Of a stretch of 64,000 nucleotides of DNA, positions 49,693 through 61,844 are shown in pieces. The first letter of the stretch is position 1. Each line of letters starts with the position of its first letter. The position numbers were made by a program, and so were the translations under genes. This stretch comes from Rhynchosporium graminicola. Lineage: Eukaryota; Ascomycota; Leotiomycetes; Helotiales; Ploettnerulaceae. Location: positions 245,624 through 309,623 of the forward strand of contig FJUW01000091.1 of the NCBI GenBank assembly GCA_900074885.1, written 5' to 3'. The notes beneath the pieces are model-generated. The model made no database searches and had not been told where the DNA came from. It saw only the letters and a list, made by a program, of their open reading frames with translations.

Positions 49693-49894
49693 TATAATAA
49701 TATAAGACTTAAGGTAGTATATAAGTAAGAATAAATAAGTAGGAAAGCTAGGAGCGATCTTATATAGTCTAGTACGAAGGAAACAGAAAGATATAAAGCT
49801 CTGAAGGAGTCTGCACCTTCTATATATATAAGGAGGGTATGCCTAAGGCATCGATACTGGCCCGTATCTGCCACGTATACTATGCGCCGTCATA
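49693..49894 (-). repeat. C1 right LTR
   Basis: 202 bp, starts TATAATAATA (RIP form of TGTAACGACA) and ends CGCCGTCATA, then ATAAT. Confidence 0.9.
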
Positions 49895-50223
49895 ATAATC
49901 CTTATTCTATATAAGTTTAATTATAATAGTTAAAGTATATAAGGATAGTATAATCTTATCTTATATATAGAAGAATTACTCCTTCTTTTTAATCTTACCT
50001 TAGATAGTAGCGCTTTGAAATCGACTATAAAACTTAGCGAAAGTCTCGCAGGTATAGCTAAGTTATTATATTTCTAAGTAATAGAAAGCGTTATAATAGT
50101 TATTTTCTTCTAAACTAATAAGAAAGTTCTCCTCTAATAAGGAGATTATTTTATCGCTAGTCTCGAACTCGTTAGTAAGGTACTAAAGTGTAAGATACTC
50201 CTTAGCTAATCTAGTAACTAGTT

Positions 50224-50491
50224 TATAACGACATAAGACTTAAGGCGGTATATAAGTAAGAATAAACGAGTAGGGAGGCTAAGAGCGATCTTATATAGTC
50301 TACTACGAAGGAAACAAAAAGATAAGGAAGGAAGAAGAAGAGAGATAGAGTATAAAGCACCTTATATATATACGCTAGTACTAGTCCGATACTATACCGG
50401 GTCGGATACTAGTTCTGCCGGGATACCTATGAACTTAGGCCCTGTTATCTATCCTTCTTCTCATGTGATATTCAGGTGAGCTATCGTTATA
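50224..50491 (-). repeat. A2 left LTR
   Basis: 268 bp, starts TATAACGACATAAG and ends TCGTTATA. Confidence 0.9.
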
Positions 50492-50999
50492 TTACCTCCC
50501 CCCTAAGAAGAGCTTAACCCTAAGCTCGGAATGTTATAGTTTATACTAGAATTAGTCTTTATTATAACTATTTTCGTCGATATTCGCGTAATAAGCGCTA
50601 GCCGCTCTTTAGTAGTAGTAAATTCTTTATCAGGTTCTGACTAGTTATATCGCTATAATAGTACTATATTAGTTATAGCTTCTAAATCGGGCGGTAAGTA
50701 GTATTTACTTTATCTGTTTATAGTAGGAGTCGAGTTTAAGTAGGGCGTAAGGTATATAAAGGAAGGGGTTTATTAATATTAGAGCTTTTCCTTTTTAACT
50801 GCGATAACTACTTCAACTTATAAGTTTACTCTCCCTAGACTGCGATACGGCTCCTAGAGTAGGTATTATTACTAACTACTATAGTAGTCTGCTATAATCT
50901 TATATATCAATCGACCTAATCGACTCTTCTCTTAATATAAGTAAGTTTCCTATCTTAGTTTTAGGGATAGTCCTTAAGTGCGGTACGAGGGTTTCACAG

Positions 51000-51947
51000 A
51001 TCTATAACGCTAACTCCTATAGTGCCTTTACTAGTTCCTGCCGGTACTCTTTTAGCGGCGTATTATATATATTACCTACGATATATTCGCGCTTTCCTTA
51101 AGATAAAGTATAATAATACTCTTATTTTAGAACTCTTATACTTATTTAATAAGCTTAACTCTAAGCTTTATAAGTATTATTCGGCGTTAAAGAGTAGTTA
51201 TAAGTATATAAGTTACTTAAACCTAAACGTAGTTATATATACTAACGCGTTATAGTTACTTAACTATATTAATACGGAGTATACTATTCTATCCGGTTTA
51301 CTTCTTAGCGGCGAAGCTAAGGACGCGGAGCTAAATCGGGGTAGTATCGTAGCTACCTATAAGGCTATTAATCGGATCTATCGTCTCGCGAAATCTGCTA
51401 CTCCTATTACTACGTTAGAGATTACTACTATATAATTAGTAGAGACTTAGGCTTTAAGGCGTTCTATAGAGAAAGTATTTAAGGAGTTAGAATTTATTAA
51501 AGTAGTAAGTTACGATCTTAAACTCTTAGATACTAGTACGATACTAACGCGATATAGGATTTAGATCTTCTGATAATCGATTCGGCGGAGTCTAAGTAAA
51601 TAGCTAAAATAGCGTTAAAGTAAACAAAGGAATTAAATAGTATTATATAGGAATTTGCGAAGAAAGCTACGTTTAAAGCTATAATATCTGATACTAGAGG
51701 AAAGAGGAATTTACCTTCTAGTTTAGAGATAGTATCGGATCTAGATACTCCCGGACCCTCTCTAAAGAAGAAAGCCCGTAGGATTAGCTATTATACTCGG
51801 TCTACTACTAGGGCTATATTAGCAGATTTAGGTAAGGAGTTAGATATAGTAGTTCCGGTTCTAGATATTCTAGATTTACTAGAAGCTCCGGAGGACTTAG
51901 GGAAGAAAGCTAGTAAAGTAGAAGTAGTTAAAGAAGTAGAGTTTTAG
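51000..51947 (+). pseudogene. Antisense reading frame carried by A2
   Basis: Second copy of the A-family antisense frame. It starts with an open 77-codon stretch at 51022-51255 (PAGTLLAAYYIYYLRYIRAF), runs on through a RIP-type TAG with GEAKDAELNRGSIVATYKAI, and, after a frame change, ends SYYTRSTTRAILADLGKEL...EVEF with TAG at 51945. Function unknown. Confidence 0.5.
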
Positions 51948-53849
51948 ATATAGCGTTATTATAGAGAATAATCAGGGGATTATCCTTAGTAATAAATTCT
52001 AATACTAGTAATTATAATAGCTTATTATCCTCTAAGTAACTATAGTTATCTATTCCGTCTTCCTAGGCCTTAATCTATTATTCTAGTTTACGCGGAGGTC
52101 TAGGTTTACTTAAGTTAGTAGCGTGGAAGTCTCTAAGCTTATACGGAGCACTTATTAGGTCGGAAGCGTTATACTAAGTTAGGTCCGGGTCGTAGCTTAG
52201 CTAGCTAACTTAATACTTCAGATTACCTCTTAGGAGCTATATAATAAGTATATCTTATAACTCCTATATAATAAGTATATCTTATAACTCCTACTTTTCT
52301 TAAGTAGCGATAACCTCCGGGGGTAGGTTTAGTAACTCCTAGCCTAGTAATAGGTCGTCCGGGTCCTTAAAGAGTAATTCGGAGGCGAATATATCATATA
52401 TAGAAGATCCCGGGGGTAAATCTAGCTTATAAGAGTATCTGATCTTAGCTAGGACCTAGTATAGTCTTACCTAAAGACTAGATAGCTTCTTACTTAGCTA
52501 GTAATTCTTAAGGTTCCTTATAGAAAGAAATACCTTATCTCTAACTTCCTAGTCGATACCGTGCTATTTCGGGTTAGTTACGGCGCTTATCTTATACTAA
52601 GTAGCTAGCATATTAGCTTTTATAACCTCGATAGCGGATTTAGTACGTTTAGCTAGGGATTTAGTATCGATATAGTTAAGCTTCTCTTACGGTATCGATC
52701 CGGTGAGTTACTTCTAGTCCTAGCTATTCCGTAGTAATATACTATATTTAAAGGTATATAGCGCTATACCGATAGAGTCGTAAAGTAGGGTTACTTAGGC
52801 GCGGTCTATTATTAGTAGTAGTTCGCCCTAGTTACTCTAGTAGTAATTAATAAAAGGTCTAAGGCATTAGTTAATATACTAATTCATAATCTCTATTTAT
52901 CTATCGGTTTACTAGTAGAAAGAGGTAGAGAGCTTAACCTTAACTCTAATTATATAGTAAAACTCTTACTAGAAGGATAAGACTAACTAAGCTCCTCGGT
53001 CAGATATAATTAATTTAAAGGTATATCCGAAACGATATATCTATTAGATAAATAACGTTACTATCCCGCGGGTATTAATATTATAATAGCACGGTATCGA
53101 TATAGAGTCTTTCCTTAGGCGGTTAATAAATACTAATATCCTATTAAATCCTTAGTTATCGGGCGGGAAATCCTTAAAATCTATAGCTAAGTGCTATATA
53201 GGGTAGCTAGGTACTAGTAATAAGTATAGGAATCCTTATTATTTCGTTTACTTCGGATGAGAGTACTAATAGGGGCGGTAATTACGAGTATACTATTTTA
53301 TATCTAATATAAGTCCTTTCTAGTAGTAATAAGTAGAAATCATTTCGGCGGTCTTACGAGCATTTAGATAAGTAGAGGAAACTTAATCGTAGACTTCGCT
53401 AATTAAATAAGTATATAGTAAGGTATAGCGTTATACGTATAGATAACTATTATAAAATAGTAAACTATTATTAATAGTATAGCTATCTCCTAATATATTC
53501 CGTTTATTAGAGAACGATTCTTAGTTGAATTAGTATAGTTTCTCGATTAATTCAAAAGAGTTATATACGGGTTCCGGTAGTATATTAGTCCCGGGCGATA
53601 TTAGGTATATATAACTAATTTAATCGATATAATACTTAGCTAGTTCCGCGTTAATCCTAGAGTCTAAGCGATCTAGAGATAGTAAAACCCGAGATCTACT
53701 ATCCTGTTTCTATTATTCTTATATCCTTAGATCTTATTCCCTATAGCTAAGGATATAAGCTTTAGTATTATCTTTACTAAGCGTATATATAATTTAAAAG
53801 TTGAATTCGGAAAGGAATTCTATCTATCTAGCTTACTTACTAGTTAGGA

Positions 53850-54970
53850 CCTTAGTAATTATAAAGTATTCTAAGGATCGATAGTCCGTATATACGCCGG
53901 TATAGTATCGTAGAGATATAAGTTCCGATCTTTATTTCCGGAAAGACTTAATAATAATATATAGCTCCTTATCGTAGATCTTCTAGTTTAGTTTATATCT
54001 ATTAAGAATATAAGAGTAGAATCTAATTAGATACTACTAGTTATCTTTATATAATTAGGAGATAACTCTAGCTATTATACTATCGGAAGTATTAGTTTCT
54101 AGTTTAGTCTATAATTCAGAGTCGAAATAGTATAGTTTCTATACTAATAGTAGCTATTAATATAAATCGTTGAAGGACTTCTTATAATCGTTAGTGAAAT
54201 TCTATAGTATTATCGGCCGAGTAAGCACTAAGAGAGGTTTAGTAATAAGACTAAAATTCCGAATAAATTAATAGTAGAACTTATAGAATCCTAGGAAGGA
54301 TTTTATAGCTATTACCGTTTCGGGGTACTTCTAGTCTACTAATAGTACTACTTTCTCAGGATCTGGCTCGATTCTATTAGTAATAATAATATATCTGAGG
54401 TATTTAGTCCGAGTAATATGGAATTCGCTTTTCTTAATATCTACTTAAAGTCTAGTATCTATTAAGTATTATAGTACTAATTTAACGTATTCCTTATATT
54501 CTTAGAGCGTTTCTGAGTATATAAGGATATTATCTAAGTAAGCTATATAGAAATTATCTAGGTAGTCTAGTAGTATATTATTCATATATCGCTAGTACGT
54601 ACTAAGTCTATTATAGAGCCTAAAAAGTAGTACTTTATATTTATAGGATCTGAAGTAGGTTCGGAAAGTAATATACTCCTCGGATTCGGGGTTTATACGA
54701 ATACGGTTAAATACTACTCGGATATCTAGTTTAGTAAAGATTACTACTTTAGATATATAAGTTAAGAGCTTATCGATCTTAGGTATTAGGTAGGAATCCT
54801 TTCGAGTGATTGTATTAAGCTTACGATAGTTAATATAGAAGCGTAATCCTTTATCGGCCTTTTTAACGAATAGTATAAGTGATATAAAGGGACTTTAGCT
54901 AGATTCGATAAATCCCTTATCTAAGTTCTCTATAAGATACTTCTTAGTTACTTATAATTCGTCTATAGAT
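53850..54970 (-). pseudogene. A2 RT/RNase H remnant
   Basis: On the minus strand the catalytic box reads YLDNI at 54540-54526 (expected YLDD). RNase H gives YTDYRSLEYFI and FNFKLYIR near 53,890-53,770. Same organisation as A1. Confidence 0.8.
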
Positions 54971-57759
54971 TACTAATATAAAAGCGAATATACGTTAGGT
55001 AATAGTTCTTCTAGAATGATTTTATAATCGTATAAGCGATATAGCGGAAGAATATTAGAATCCCGCTTAGAAAAAGCTTCCTTAAGAGTATAGTACTATT
55101 CCGGTAGCTTTTCGGCTATAAGTCGTTCGGTATCAGGATCCTTAGGAGAGTCGCTATTTAAATAGTCTTATAAGAGGTAGTCTATCTTATAGATATTAGT
55201 AAAGAATAATTCGGAACTTTTATGTTTTATATTAAAGTAAAAAGCTATAGTACTAATTTAGTAAATCGGAACCGGTTTCTAGATCCTCGGAGGTTAAGAG
55301 AAGTACTTATAGTAGGGTTTCGGCGCAAGTACCTTTCTCGATGAATTCAGAGCGGAAAGGGGTTCGGATTCCTTAGTAATAAGCGGAAATAAGTTAAAGG
55401 GTAAGGATAATACGTTAATATACTATATCGCTGCTATTTAGTATAATTAGCGTTAGTCTAGCTAGTTTATAGCTAAGTCCTGCGCGTTAATATCGATTTA
55501 GTAAGATTAATTAATACTAGGTTTACGAGGCGGTAGAGTTATAATTATCTCCTTATTGTATCAGAGAGTAGCTAGATATTATTCCGACTATAGTAGCTTA
55601 TAGTAGAGCGTATCTAGCTTAACCTGAAATCGTTATATCTATTTAATACTAATAATTATATCTTACTATCCTAAATCGAGGAGAATAAAAGGGTAGTTAT
55701 AAATACGCCTGCTATTAATAGAAAGGTATAAATATATGAAATAGGTAATATAAGTTCTAATAGACTATTAGAAACTATGTATTAGAATAGAATAAGGTAG
55801 TAGCTCGATTTTAATACCGAGGGCCCCTGATAGTCGTCCGGTAAGAGTACGATTAATAAACAGATAACTATTCGCTCCGGTATCGATCAGGCTATTTATA
55901 GAGACTCTTAGCCCGTTTATATTAACTATAGTTAGGTATATAAATTACTTACTTCTTATTAGGGAGTTAAGGTCCAGATTAGAGAGATTATACCTGCGTA
56001 AACCTAGGAAAGAGTTTTTACCTAGGCCTTATTATTTCCCTCTAGTATCGGTCCAGATTCGGAGAGGACGTCTTCTACTACTTCCTTAGTTACTTAATCC
56101 TCTTCTGGAAATTCGTTAATTAATTAAACCTTAGGCGGGTTAGGGCAGTCTAGCTTAATATAACTAAGCTATCTATAACTATAATACTTAGGAGGTTCTC
56201 CGGTCGAGGTAGCAGGGCGTTTTAGCGCGGAGGGAGTACTAGCCCGTACTAGGGTAGAGGTACGTATATACGGTATAGGAGTAGTTTATCGAGGAGCTAA
56301 GCTTAAGGACCGGTAAGAGGTAGAACTAGTAGTAGTTATAGTAGTAATAGTAGGCTTACGGTACTATACTTAAGCAGTAGCTTTCTCGGGATAGGTATAT
56401 TCTGAGTTATAGCGATACTCGGTATCAAAAGAAAGTAAGGATCTAACTATAGAAGTGTAGTCCTTATTCTACGTTAGTTTAATAATAAGAGTTAAGGCGC
56501 GTAAGGATAATATAATCTTATCTTATATATAGAAGAACTACTCTTTCCTTTTAACTTTACCTTAGATAGTAGCGCTTTGAAATCGATTACGAAACTCGGC
56601 GAAGGTCTCGCGTATATAGCTGAGTTATTATATTTCTAAGCGGTAGAAAGCGTTATAGTAGTTATCTTCCTCTAAACTAATAAGAAAGTTCTCCTCTAAT
56701 AAGGAGATTATTTTATCGCTAGTTTTAAACTTGTTAGTAAGGTACTAAAGCGTAAGATACTCCTTAGCTAATCTAGTAACTAGCCTCTATACGAGAACAC
56801 GCTAGGAGAAGTCCGTAGGGTAGTAGTTAGTGTTCACGGCTAGCCGGTCTCGTATCGATACTCTCTATTAGAGAAAGGTAAGGTCCGATCTATTATCTAG
56901 GGGCAGGATCTTCTTAGTAAGATAAGACTTCCTAGGGCGTGACTCTACTGATTCGGCGCCGAGAGAGAGAGATAGTTTATTAGGAATAGTATCCTCTCTC
57001 TCGGTATTATATATCGGAATAGAGTTTATTAAGTTATTAAACTCCGCTATACGCGGAGATTATAATATTAGTTCTAGTAGGAGAGTCGAAGACAGGCGAG
57101 GGACCCCTATAAGGAACTTATCTTATACGGAGATTAGTCTATCTATAGTATCTTCTAGAGAGTTATTCTTTTCCTCTTAGTCCGCTAATTATTATAAGAG
57201 GGAACGGATCAGGTTCGAGTCACCTATAGTAGTAGGAGTACTTAGCGATTATACTCCTAGTAAATTTCGCTTTTATTTTCCTTTCTCTCTTAGTCGGTAC
57301 TTCCTTAATAAGATATTAATATTCTCTAGGGCAAGAGATATTTAGAGTAAAGAAGAGTATAATAGATTAGGTTCGGAGGTAGAGCGGGGGGGATCGCGTC
57401 AGGTTCCCCTAGAACTAGAGGAGTCTCTAGTTTATTAGTTAAGAGCTATAATAATAGCTTAAAAAGGGGTATATTAGGGCTATTTCGGCAGCGATATATA
57501 GAGATTAAAGTTCTAGGGTATTTATTACACTTTCTTTAAAATCTATCTATAATTCCTTTATACTAAAGGAGTTATTAAAGGAGCGTTAGCGAAGACCTCC
57601 TCTATTATACTATTTACGATAAGCTGAATTAAACCCTGATTCATAGTTGTCCGAGAGATCTCTAGTATCTCGGCTATATACGAGTAGTTATCGAATAACT
57701 AACTTAGTAGTAAGATATTATAGTAAGCTATCTCCGGCTATCTTAATCTTTTTATTTAA

Positions 57760-58027
57760 TATAACGATATAAGACTTAAGGCGGTATATAAGTAAGAATA
57801 AATAAGTAAGGAAGCTAAGAGCGATCTTATATAGTTTACTACGAAGGAAACAAAAAGATAAGGAAGGAAGAAGAAGAGAGATAGAGTATAAAGCACCTTA
57901 TATATATACGCCGGTACTAGTCCGATACTATACCGGGTCGGATACTAGTTCTGCCGGGATACCTATGAACTTGGGCCCTGTTATCTATCCTTCTTCTCAT
58001 ATGATATTCAGGTGAGCTATCGTCATA
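57760..58027 (-). repeat. A2 right LTR
   Basis: 268 bp, same length as the left LTR; ends TCGTCATA followed by TAGTT. Confidence 0.9.
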
Positions 58028-59005
58028 TAGTTCCTATACGAGAACGCGCTAGGAGAGATCTATAGAGTAGTAGTTAGTATTTATAGCTAGCGGGTCTCGT
58101 ATCGATACTCTTTATTAGAGGAAAGTAAAGTCTAATCTATTATCTAAGGGTAAGATCTTCTTAGTAAGATAAGACTTTATAAGGCGTAACTCTACTAATT
58201 CGGCGCTAGGAGAAAGCGATAGTTTATTAGGAATAGTATTCTCCCTCTTAGTACTACGTATTAGAATAGAGTTTGTTAGCTTATTAAACTCCGGAATATA
58301 CGAAGATTATAGTACTAGCTCTAGTAGAAGAGTTTAAGATAAGCGAGGGACCCCTATAAGGAACTTATCTTATACAGAGATTAGTCTATCTATAATATCT
58401 TCTAAAGAGTTATTCTTTTCCTCTTATTCCGCTAATTATTATAATAAGGAATAGATCAGATTCGACTTATCTATAGAAGTAAGAGTACTTAGCGACTATA
58501 CTCCTAGTGAGTTTCGCTTTTATTTTCCTTTCTCTCTCGATTAGTACTTCTTTAATAAGGTATTAATATTCTTTAATATAAGAGATATTTAGAGTAAGGG
58601 AGGATATAATAGATTAGGTTTAGAGGTAAAATAAGAGAGATCGAGTCGAGTTCCTCTAGAACCGGAGAAGTCTCTAGTTTATTAGTTAAGAGCTATAATA
58701 GTAACTTAAAAAGGGATATATTAGGGCTATTTCAGCGGTAATACATAGAGATTAAAGTTCCGAGGTATTTATTATACTTTCTTTAAGATCTATCTATAAT
58801 TCCTTTATACTAAGAGGGTTATTAAAGGAGTATTAGCGAAAACCTCCTTTATTATACGATTTATAATAAGCTAAACTAAACCCTAGTTTATAGCTATCCG
58901 AGAGATCTCTGGAATCTCAGCTATATGCGAGTAGTTATTGAAAAACTAACTTAATATAAGATATTATATTAAGCTATCTTCGGCTATCTTGATCTTCTTA
59001 TTTAA

Positions 59006-59283
59006 TATAATAACTTAAGACTTAAGATAGTATACGAGTAAGGATAAAATAAGTAGGGAGGCTAAGAGCGATCTTATATAGTCTACTACTAAGGAAATAA
59101 GAGAATAAGGAAAGAAGAAGAAGAGAGATAGAGTATAAGGCACTTTATATATATATACTAGTACTAGTCTAATACTTTACCGAGTCGGATACTAGTTATA
59201 TCGAGATACTTATAATACCTATAAATTTAGGCCCCGGTATCTATCCTTCTCCTTATTTGATATTCAGGTAAGCTATCGTTATA
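59006..59283 (-). repeat. A1 right LTR
   Basis: 278 bp. It shares with the A1 left LTR a 9-bp insertion near ATACCTATAATACC that A2 lacks, confirming which LTRs pair. Confidence 0.85.
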
Positions 59284-61172
59284 TTTTAGTAAACGAAGCC
59301 TTAGTAGTATACGAGAAAATAATTAAATTAATCGATTATTAATTGATTAAATCGATTAAATTTAGATTAGATCAGATTAACTAATTTTAACCTTTAGTTA
59401 GATTAAGATTTAGAGTTAATCGATTACTTAATCGACTAACTTTGATTTATTAGAGGAAATTCTATTATATTCTTATATCTTCTTATATATCTCTTTCTCT
59501 TTATAATTACTCTATAATAAAGAAATTCCCCGCGTTATTAACTATTTCTTCTAGCTCTTCTTTTTCCTCTATATTAGCTATAAAACCCTAGCTATTTAAG
59601 AGACTAATATTCTCAAAAGTATCTCTATTAAGCCTATTCCTAGCTTATTAATAATAGAGCTCCTAAGCTAAAGAATCCTTCGAAGGCAGTAGAAGTCGCC
59701 GGAATTTGAAAATATTTCTGTAACGACATAAGACTTAAGGCGGTATATAAGTAAGAATAAATAAGTAGGGAGGCTAAGAGCGATCTTATATAGTCTGGTA
59801 CGAAGGAAACAGAAAGATACAGAGCTCTAAAGGAGTCTGCACCTTCTATATATATAAGGAGAGTATACCTAAGGAACCGATACTAGCACGTATCTGCTAC
59901 GTATACTATACGCTATTATATTACCCCCTTCTAAGATAAAAGCTCGCCCTCGAGCCTTGAAGAATCGAAGTAACTAAGGAAATAAAGTAAGTATAAAACG
60001 TAGTTAAATATTAAGATAACTTTCTAAATTTCTATTAAACTGAAACTATAGATACTAATTTAGTACTAAGATTATCTCTTCTATAGAGGGAAATATAATC
60101 TCTAGTGATATTACTACGATTAGAGCGAAATTGCGATTCTAAAGTAGGTTCCTAGATAGGGTTTACTAGTAATTATAATACTAAGTTTTACTAAATAAGC
60201 GAGGCTAAGCGAGTGATTAAAACACTTAAAGGTTACGAAAGAAATAAAAGTCTAAATCGAATTCTAAAGAAGCTAAAAGATTAAGGAGAGTTAGATATTT
60301 TTATTAAGTAGATATAGAAAGTATTAAATTAAAAGTTCTAGTAGAAGGAAGTCGATTCTACTAAAGGGGGCTAAATTATACTAGAGTATAAGGATTTCGA
60401 GTCGAATTCTGATAATTTCCGCTAGGGTAATAAGCTACTTTATCCTAACTTAAAAATAAGGTTTTTCGCTATTAGAGCTACTTTCGGAAGGTTAAAGTTA
60501 AGTAAGAGAATAATAAATATTAGAGCTTATAGGGAAGTTTCTACTTAAAATTCGTCCGCTATTTTATTTCGTACGCACGAAAGAACAAGTTTCGAAGTAT
60601 CTGAGGGTAACTTCGTAGTAATACTAATACTTCTAAGGCTAAATTATATTCAAATTCCTAGCTATCTGAGAGATCTCTAGAATCTTAGCTCTTTTAAAAA
60701 CTTAATTATCGAATTCGTAATTAATAGTATTAACTATTTCCGTATAATTCCGAAAATCTAAGGTAAGTAGAGATAACTTAGCGAAGAGCTCTCTAGTAGT
60801 CGTACGTGCGAATCGAGTTTTCTAGGTAAGATATTATTTAATACTATCCTTAGTAATCTTAATCTTTCTATTTAATATAATAATATAAGACTTAAGGTAG
60901 TATATAAGTAAGAATAAACAAGTAGGGAGGCTAAGAGCGATCTTATATAGTCTAGTATAAAGGAAACAGAAAGATGCAGAGCTCTAAAGGAGTCTGCACT
61001 TTCTATATATATAAGGAGGGTATACCTAAGGCACCGATACTGGCCTGTGTCTGCCACGTATACTATGCGCTGTTATAATTTCTCTACTGATAGAGATAAT
61101 ACTATGTATTTATCTTTATTAATAGTATAACAGGTTGTAAACTAGGACGATACTCGACGCTAAGTATCTCGC
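59284..61172 (-). mobile_element. hAT remnant D2, split by C2
   Basis: Second copy of the hAT 3' end. 59284-59718 matches 31,313-31,750 and continues at 61083-61172, matching the rest of D1. The minus strand gives the IPATS dimerisation block as in D1. The transposase may continue towards 61.3 kb. Confidence 0.75.
59719..61077 (-). mobile_element. Non-autonomous LTR element C2, inside hAT remnant D2
   Basis: 1,359 bp with 202-bp LTRs at 59719-59920 and 60876-61077, and target duplication ATTTC (59714-59718, 61078-61082). Same family as C1, but the interior is only 955 bp and lacks the zinc-knuckle part, so it is an internally deleted copy. On the minus strand, judged by the complement of TTACCCCCTTC after the left LTR. 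Confidence 0.9.
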
Positions 61173-61844
61173 TAACTATTACTACTAAGGCACTAGTAGT
61201 AATAGTACTATATCTTCTCCTTTTCCATTAAGGAAGAATTTTCCTCTGCTTTTTAGCTAATTCTTCTTCTTAATTAAAGATACTATTTATATTATATATA
61301 TTCTTTATACTTACCTTATAATATTAGAATTAGCTTAAAATAAAGTAAAGTAAAGTATAGTAAAAGGATCGACATTAAGAGTCTTATAACTAATTAATAA
61401 AAAATTTCAAAATAGATTTATAATATACTTAATAAGCCGAGTCGGCTATTATAACGCGAAGCTTAGCTACTATCGATTATAGAGGTTCTCTAAAAATAGA
61501 TAGAAGACCTCTAAAAGCGACTAGAAGTAATAATACTAGTAGTAATAGTAGGAAAGATACGTTAAGTCCTTCTTGCCTCTAATAGATTCTACGGTCGATC
61601 GAAGGAGTAAGACCTATAGTTAATAGTAATAGAGTTAGTTAAAGCTTTAAGAGAATCTATAGAATGCAGCTAAACTACACAAAAAATTTTAATTTTTTTT
61701 CTTTTTTCTTTTTTGGATATGAGAAGACGATTCTACAATATGGTACTGCCGACAATGCCTGTCCTGTCACTGAAGGCTATTTGTATAGTGAATACACTCC
61801 GGTGTTACGTCTAAGGGTATCAAACATAATCCATGTCTCATTTC
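61173..61844. other. AT-rich end of repeat island
   Basis: RIP-like sequence to about 61.65 kb, possibly more of the hAT transposase in decayed form. Normal composition returns at about 61.7 kb in the 3' flank of the next gene. No gene called. Confidence 0.4.

Larger units (their letters stand above)
47695..49894 (-). mobile_element. Non-autonomous gag-only LTR element C1, inside A1
   Basis: 2,200 bp with 202-bp LTRs at 47695-47896 and 49693-49894, and target duplication ATAAT (47690-47694, 49895-49899). The purine tract (complement of TTACCCCCTTC) is inside the left LTR, so it is on the minus strand. The 1.8-kb interior has a gag-type CCHC zinc knuckle at 48098-48057 but no RT, RNase H or integrase signature. 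This fits a terminal-repeat element with gag only (TR-GAG type) that relies on a relative such as A for pol. Confidence 0.85.
50224..58027 (-). mobile_element. Gypsy LTR retrotransposon A2, full length, inside A1
   Basis: 7,804 bp with 268-bp LTRs at 50224-50491 and 57760-58027, and target duplication TAGTT (50219-50223, 58028-58032). The purine tract (complement of TTACCTCCCCCC) abuts 50491, so the element is on the minus strand. It sits in another copy of itself: the A1 sequence left of 50219 and right of 58032 matches A2 near 56,780. The gag region is at about 55.8-57.7 kb, pol at about 52-55 kb, and an antisense frame at 51.0-51.95 kb. RIP stops throughout. Confidence 0.92.
31849..59283 (-). 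mobile_element. Gypsy LTR retrotransposon A1, split by three nested insertions
   Basis: Pieces in order: left LTR 31849-32049 plus 41674-41749 (split by B), interior 41750-47694, 49900-50223 and 58033-59005 (split by C1 and A2), right LTR 59006-59283. The pieces total about 7.8 kb, matching the intact-length A2 (7,804 bp). The purine tract (complement of TTACCCTCCCCC) lies just inside the left LTR, and RT reads on the minus strand, so the element runs right to left. The flanks are hAT remnants on both sides. TTAGT precedes the left LTR and recurs 2 bp inside the right flank, so no exact target duplication is claimed. Confidence 0.85.

Noticed and set aside
47676..61057. Repeated small reading frames starting MADTGQYRCLR at 47676-47876, 49689-49874 and 60872-61057
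   Set aside because: All three lie inside C-family LTRs and reflect LTR sequence conservation, not genes.
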